Source of the DNA: Pseudopithomyces maydicus
Taxonomy: Eukaryota; Ascomycota; Dothideomycetes; Pleosporales; Didymosphaeriaceae
Assembly: GCA_026873275.1 (NCBI GenBank)
Contig: JANTUC010000016.1
Span: forward strand, 1,054,001-1,118,000
DNA: 64,000 nt
Direction: 5' to 3'
Of the stretch, positions 59,970-64,000 are shown in pieces; within the stretch, counting starts at the first letter, position 1, and each line of letters begins with the position of its first letter. The translations under genes were made by a program, and so were the position numbers. The notes under the pieces are model-generated. The model saw only the letters and a list, made by a program, of their open reading frames with translations. It was not told the origin of the DNA and made no database searches.

Positions 59970-60220
59970 CCAGTTACCACCTGCCGGGCGCCTCCGGTCA
60001 AAGGCGCATTATCAAATCAAAGCCTTCGTATATGTTTACATGTATGAAGAAAACCACCGCCCGACTGTGTATTGTCTTTTTCAATATCAATCGGTTCTGC
60101 CGCCAGCGGCATTCTTGCACGCCGATCGAATGTATAGACACGTTGCCGATTAGGTCGGACCACCCCTGCACCCGCCAGGGAAAGGATCCCTGAGTGGAGT
60201 CTATATGTTTGGAGAGGCAC
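59970..60220. repeat. Direct repeat, copy 2 (about 251 bp)
   Basis: Second copy of the repeat at 59673-59916, starting 297 bp downstream of it, with a 53-bp spacer between copies. Differences are mostly A/G and C/T changes plus small indels near both ends. Confidence 0.88.
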
Positions 60221-60370
60221 AAAAAAGCCTGTTCCTTTTGAAAGTGTTGCGTACACTACCAACGCGACAGTACGGAAAGATTCGAATCCAAGCTCGCTTC
60301 CTGGGACAAATCTGAAGACGGACCACACCGCCCAATCACGCCATGTTTTTGGCTCCTTCACTTGCGAGTG

Positions 60371-60420
60371 TACTTGTGCCTTTACCTGCGCCTTTACTTG
60401 CGCCTTCACTTGCACCCTCC
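60371..60420. repeat. 12-bp tandem repeat block
   Basis: Imperfect units of the form GCCTTTACTTGC, about four, in the presumed 5' region of the helicase-locus gene. It reads as QVKA repeats in an unused minus-strand frame. Confidence 0.75.
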
Positions 60421-60681
60421 TGCCTTTACTTGCGCACTCGTGCGTTTGCGGTCGCTCGATTGTGACTAGTGCGCCGCGCCTGCCTACTATATCAACCCAC
60501 CCACTGACCTTCAACTTCTCCAAATCTCTCGCTCGCTCGCTCTCTCTCTTCGCTCGGCAAGATATCGATTGATACAGCTGTACACAGCTTCCGCAAATTC
60601 TTTGTCTAGTCTGCGCTACTCTCTGCACTCAAACTACCCTTGCTTAACTGCACCCTGTCATCTGCCACCAAGTCTTCCACC

Positions 60682-62868
60682 ATGCCTTCCACCAACGCAC
60701 GCGATCTCGCCGACGCCAACATTGGCCGTTCAAAGCAGGAGCATCTCGAGCACATCGGTATCCGCAAGTACACTGACGACCGTGGCCATATTCGCACGAC
60801 CGTGTACAAGTCCAAGCCGGGCGACGACCAGACCCCCGACAACTCTGATGCTCAAGAGGTAGACACTGGCAACACAGTCGACAATAGCGATATCCCTTGG
60901 GTTGATGGCGTCGCCGGACCTTCAGAGAAAGACGCTGCCAACCCTGCGAAGAAGCGTGTCTCTGGGGAGCTCATTCATTCCAGGCTCCAGCGGTCCACCT
61001 TCGTCTGCGTATTATCGCTTGTCATTCCGCCTACGGGTCGCGATGTAGTTGATCGAGAACTCAAATCGGACGTCGATCTTACCCAGCGTATTCAACCCGG
61101 CAAATACTACCGACTCGAGCATGCGTTCCGCCTCACTCCGCCATCCCTCCTTCTCACCCCAGATGAATTAGCGTCTTACAAGGCGATCGAGAAGGATAGC
61201 GACGGCCCAATTCCATTCTCACCTGACGACGCTGTTATAAAGCACATCGCTCAACTTCAAGTCGATGGCGAGGCAAAAGATGCGACCGATCTTGATATCG
61301 TACGCTTCTGGTGGACCCTCACCAAGCTTCATCCCGATGTCTTTGACACGCCCGTCATTACACCTGATCTTATCGGACATGCTCGCCTCCTCATGCTCGT
61401 CCAGGGATTCACTGTGGATATCCAACATATGCACCGACTCCTATCCCCGCAGCTCATCACTATATCGTGTGGAGAAATACCATGCGACTTTGGAGAACTG
61501 TCCTTGCAGGACGGTATCAAGAAGTACGAGGCTGCTATTGCCAACTTGAAGGCTTTGGACCACAAGAAGCTGAACGAGCGCTCCAACAAGTATGACAGTG
61601 ATATGGCAAAAGCAGAAGAAGAGGCTAAGAAGCTACGCTTCTTCAAGCCAAGCAACCATTTTGCCGATTCTTTCGACGAGGTCGTTAATACAAAGTACGA
61701 TGCCAAGGGCAGGGTAATAATCGAACAGATCGATGATGTCCAGGTCCGTTTTCGTTCCATGATGAACCCCAAGTGGAAATCGGAATGTGTCATCGAAATC
61801 CGTCAAAACTATATCGATGCTTCTCAACCGCACATTCAACCGAGCGTTACCTATGAGATCCGACTCGACCAAGACAACTGCCGCAAAGGCTACTTCAGAG
61901 ACAAATCAGGATACAAAGAGTTCGACACCAAAGTGGTGAAATGGCAGGTCGTCGATGACATTGACCTCTTGAAGGCACTATGGCCTCATGTATCCCATCA
62001 GCGCTGGCAGGAAATTCTCGAAAACTTGACTGACGACCAACTCGTCTGGTTGAACGTACCCTTGAATATGCTAGTCAAGGCGACTGGTCTGTTCCCACCT
62101 TTTTCGGATGATCTGCCACCGCTACTCAACGCCATTCGTGTCGCAGCTCGTAATCACCCTTCGATCAACGTTTTGGTCCGCACGGATCCAAAAGATTTCA
62201 TCATACCCATGCTTCAAATCTGTGAACAATGGAAGAGACTGGCTTTCTACGACCCAGCCCTCGAAATGTTCGAAAATCCCAAAGTGACGTATGTTTCCGG
62301 CAAGAACGTGAAGGCCCTAGAACATTGGCCGGCGATGAATATTCCGGCTACGTACACGTTCGACAATGAGCGCCATTGGGCTCGTTGGATAGGGTTGACC
62401 TCAATGGCCGAAATGCTTTACGAAAATAAGAAGAAGAGCGGCTACCAGGGTAATGCCGCCTTCATTCCCGTTCCAGCGTCCACCAAACCGAAGATTAGGC
62501 CTGGCTATCGATATCCTCTAACAATGGCATATATCGGGTCCATCCGCCTGGATGAAGAGTCACTTGAAAAGCCACGCCTCATGCCAGATAACAAGATTGA
62601 CCTTGCGCTGGGTCATTCTCTTGTCGCAGAGGAAGATCCTAGATGGAGTGGCTACATCGTTGATTCTGATACATTCGGATTATCAGACAGCCTGACGTTC
62701 GTCATCTTTCGGCAGTATTCCAAGAAGAACGGCTTCTCGATTGAAGACCTTGCTGGCATCGATCCGAAGGAAGTCGAGGAAATCAAAGACCCTGAAAAAT
62801 CCGAATGTATCTTCGTAAAGCATCGAGACATTCGGTCACTCTTTATGGAACGAATACTGTTGAAGTAG
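60682..62868 (+). CDS. Unknown 728-residue protein, probably the N-terminal part of the helicase gene downstream
   Basis: The start is taken at 60682 (MPSTNARDL), preceded by a CCACC-type context; an in-frame codon at 60640 is not needed. A soluble, intron-free open frame with no transmembrane helix or signal peptide. I do not recognise a domain. Seen features: a charged N-terminus, a mid segment KYEAAIANLKALDHKKLNERSNKYD with coiled-coil character, and a conserved-looking run TFDNERHWARWIGLTSMAEMLYENKKKS. It ends at a TAG at 62866-62868, 35 nt before the ATG of the helicase frame. The helicase frame is open upstream across this stop for at least 45 nt. One extra base near 62841-62845 (a T run) would fuse the two frames into one protein. 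Function unknown. Confidence 0.7.
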   Translation: MPSTNARDLADANIGRSKQEHLEHIGIRKYTDDRGHIRTTVYKSKPGDDQTPDNSDAQEVDTGNTVDNSDIPWVDGVAGPSEKDAANPAKKRVSGELIHSRLQRSTFVCVLSLVIPPTGRDVVDRELKSDVDLTQRIQPGKYYRLEHAFRLTPPSLLLTPDELASYKAIEKDSDGPIPFSPDDAVIKHIAQLQVDGEAKDATDLDIVRFWWTLTKLHPDVFDTPVITPDLIGHARLLMLVQGFTVDIQHMHRLLSPQLITISCGEIPCDFGELSLQDGIKKYEAAIANLKALDHKKLNERSNKYDSDMAKAEEEAKKLRFFKPSNHFADSFDEVVNTKYDAKGRVIIEQIDDVQVRFRSMMNPKWKSECVIEIRQNYIDASQPHIQPSVTYEIRLDQDNCRKGYFRDKSGYKEFDTKVVKWQVVDDIDLLKALWPHVSHQRWQEILENLTDDQLVWLNVPLNMLVKATGLFPPFSDDLPPLLNAIRVAARNHPSINVLVRTDPKDFIIPMLQICEQWKRLAFYDPALEMFENPKVTYVSGKNVKALEHWPAMNIPATYTFDNERHWARWIGLTSMAEMLYENKKKSGYQGNAAFIPVPASTKPKIRPGYRYPLTMAYIGSIRLDEESLEKPRLMPDNKIDLALGHSLVAEEDPRWSGYIVDSDTFGLSDSLTFVIFRQYSKKNGFSIEDLAGIDPKEVEEIKDPEKSECIFVKHRDIRSLFMERILLK

Positions 62869-62903
62869 CGCGACGTGAGCAAAAGCTACTAGATTCTGCC
62901 AAC

Positions 62904-64000
62904 ATGTCCGATAGACAGGCACATCGGGACGAGATACAGGCACACACTCATAAATTGCTCCTACGCTTTCTCGTGGGTTCTCAATTCGATACACTACCCA
63001 TACGTCGACTGTTCGATCATTTGCCTGAAGATTTTCGCGACGAGGCTCATGACCAACTGCTCTCCATTTGCCAGGACAACCAATTGGAAAAGGTTGTCAA
63101 TCCTATGATCGAGCGTGGAGGGCCTCTTGGCTTCGAGATCATAGCCGGACCACCTGGATCAGGCAAAACCTGGGTCTGCATCAATATGACTGTCCCCTAT
63201 TTAAAATATGGAATCCGTATCCCACTATCCATGCGACTTCGCGAGAATATGGCCAAAGAACGCTATGCCATCGACAACAAAATCGACGAAGGGTTCCGGT
63301 TCACAGAGAATGAATTCCAGGAAGCCGATCAAAAGCCAGATGAAATGGAGACGTGCGATGCGAAAGTCCTATTTGTTGCAGCGCAAAACCCCACAGTGAA
63401 CGACCTGTGTATCAAGGCTATCAAGGCATACGAGCACATCAATCCGCCACCACTCTGCATTCGATTCCTACCTGAGGCGGTGAACGAACGTCATGCCGTC
63501 TCAGAGATTCTTCATCGCATGGACAAGAGCTTTGATTTAATAACACCTGAATGGTTGACTGATCCTATCAGCCCCGATGACCTTACTATGCGTCCAATTC
63601 TAAACCATATGAATCGACTAGACGGGGACATCAAGGACAAGCGAGTGAATTCTGAGATTCTGCCTCACACTCTCGGTCACGCAATGGCTCAGGTAGTTGG
63701 GAAAATTCCGCGTACGCCAGCTATCAATGCAGTTTTCACCGAAGAGGAGTTGGAACATTGGGAAAAGGTTCCCGAGCTATGGAACGCCGTGATTGTATTC
63801 AACAACTCTGGGAAAGATCAATTCACACCAGACCTGTTGAAGGCCGCTCATAGATCTTTGCGAGACCTGGCCGCTGAGATTCTCCGCCGTGCAGATTGCA
63901 TCGTTACGACCTACTCACTTGCCACTATGGATCTCCTTCGAGGGTGTTTCTTCCCTCATTTGCTTCATTTGGAAGAAGTCAATCGTGTTCCCGAGTCAGC
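62904..64000 (+). CDS. SF1-type helicase, 5' part, cut by the window end
   Basis: The frame is open from ATG 62904 to the last base (more than 365 residues, truncated by the window, not by a stop). Walker A is GPPGSGKT (about residues 84-91), preceded by EII, the arrangement of UPF1/ZNFX1-type superfamily 1 helicases. A later segment CIVTTYSLATMDLLRG...HLEEVNRVPES has the form of the 'v-T-T ... hydrophobic-D/E-E-A/V-x-x-x-x-E' region around motif II. The rest of the helicase core (motifs III-VI) should lie beyond the window. Family assignment is from motifs only. It may be the C-terminal part of the preceding 728-residue protein, in which case the ATG at 62904 is internal. RNA-linked or defence roles are possible for this family; none is shown here. 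Confidence 0.72.
   Translation, partial: MSDRQAHRDEIQAHTHKLLLRFLVGSQFDTLPIRRLFDHLPEDFRDEAHDQLLSICQDNQLEKVVNPMIERGGPLGFEIIAGPPGSGKTWVCINMTVPYLKYGIRIPLSMRLRENMAKERYAIDNKIDEGFRFTENEFQEADQKPDEMETCDAKVLFVAAQNPTVNDLCIKAIKAYEHINPPPLCIRFLPEAVNERHAVSEILHRMDKSFDLITPEWLTDPISPDDLTMRPILNHMNRLDGDIKDKRVNSEILPHTLGHAMAQVVGKIPRTPAINAVFTEEELEHWEKVPELWNAVIVFNNSGKDQFTPDLLKAAHRSLRDLAAEILRRADCIVTTYSLATMDLLRGCFFPHLLHLEEVNRVPES

Larger units (their letters stand above)
57881..60681. other. Gene-free stretch upstream of the helicase locus
   Basis: A T run occurs at 57902-57914, then AT-rich sequence to about 59.3 kb with no coding signal, then a duplicated segment at 59.67-60.22 kb and a 12-bp repeat block at 60.37-60.42 kb. 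The sequence nearest 60682 is the presumed promoter and 5' UTR of the helicase-locus gene. Confidence 0.5.

Overview
The window reads as a filamentous ascomycete (Pezizomycotina, probably Dothideomycetes) chromosome segment. Genes are split by many short GT-AG introns (41-152 nt, mostly 46-62) with CTAAC-like branch points. The identifiable proteins are eukaryotic or fungal: ARPC5, a cell-wall-integrity MAPKK, cytosolic PheRS beta, DUF6594, a fucose-lectin-like membrane protein and a NOV/sacsin-like protein. Many genes are missed by single-frame ORF calling, so exon structures were rebuilt by hand.

Layout. 0.7-2.7 kb (+): mitochondrial membrane AAA-type ATPase. 4.7-6.4 kb (+): lectin-like membrane protein. 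6.4-10.5 kb: microsatellite-rich non-coding DNA. 10.5-11.3 kb (-): ARPC5. 11.3-20.6 kb: a gene desert with two small diverged tandem duplications. 20.6-25.9 kb (+): a 1.6-thousand-residue NOV/sacsin-like protein. 26.2-26.6 kb (-): small secreted cysteine-rich protein. 27.3-30.5 kb: a Dal5-type transporter and a 2-oxoglutarate dioxygenase, divergently transcribed. 30.7-31.8 kb (-): four-helix membrane protein with an internal stop. 33.2-36.3 kb (-): a short-chain dehydrogenase and a secreted beta-propeller. 38.5-39.4 kb (-): Pro/Ser/Thr-rich cell-surface protein. 39.4-44.4 kb: no gene seen. 44.4-45.6 kb (-): retropepsin-like protein. 47.4-48.8 kb (+): DUF6594 protein. 52.1-56.5 kb (+): MAPKK and PheRS beta. 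56.6-57.9 kb (-): haem-containing aldoxime dehydratase-like enzyme. 57.9-60.7 kb: non-coding, with a 0.25-kb direct repeat. 60.7 kb to the end (+): a 728-residue unknown ORF followed at once by an SF1-type helicase running off the window; the two may be one gene.

The most striking signal is technical or evolutionary. In at least five genes a well-conserved reading frame is broken by exactly one base, usually inside a homopolymer (T5, A5, A4, C6), and allowing one base restores the whole gene length to a multiple of three. Because one affected gene is a conserved MAP kinase kinase, I favour consensus (homopolymer-length) errors over simultaneous pseudogenisation. No operon-like logic links most neighbours. 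The transporter/dioxygenase pair is the only clear candidate for co-regulation, and the 60.7-64 kb locus is the best candidate for something undescribed.
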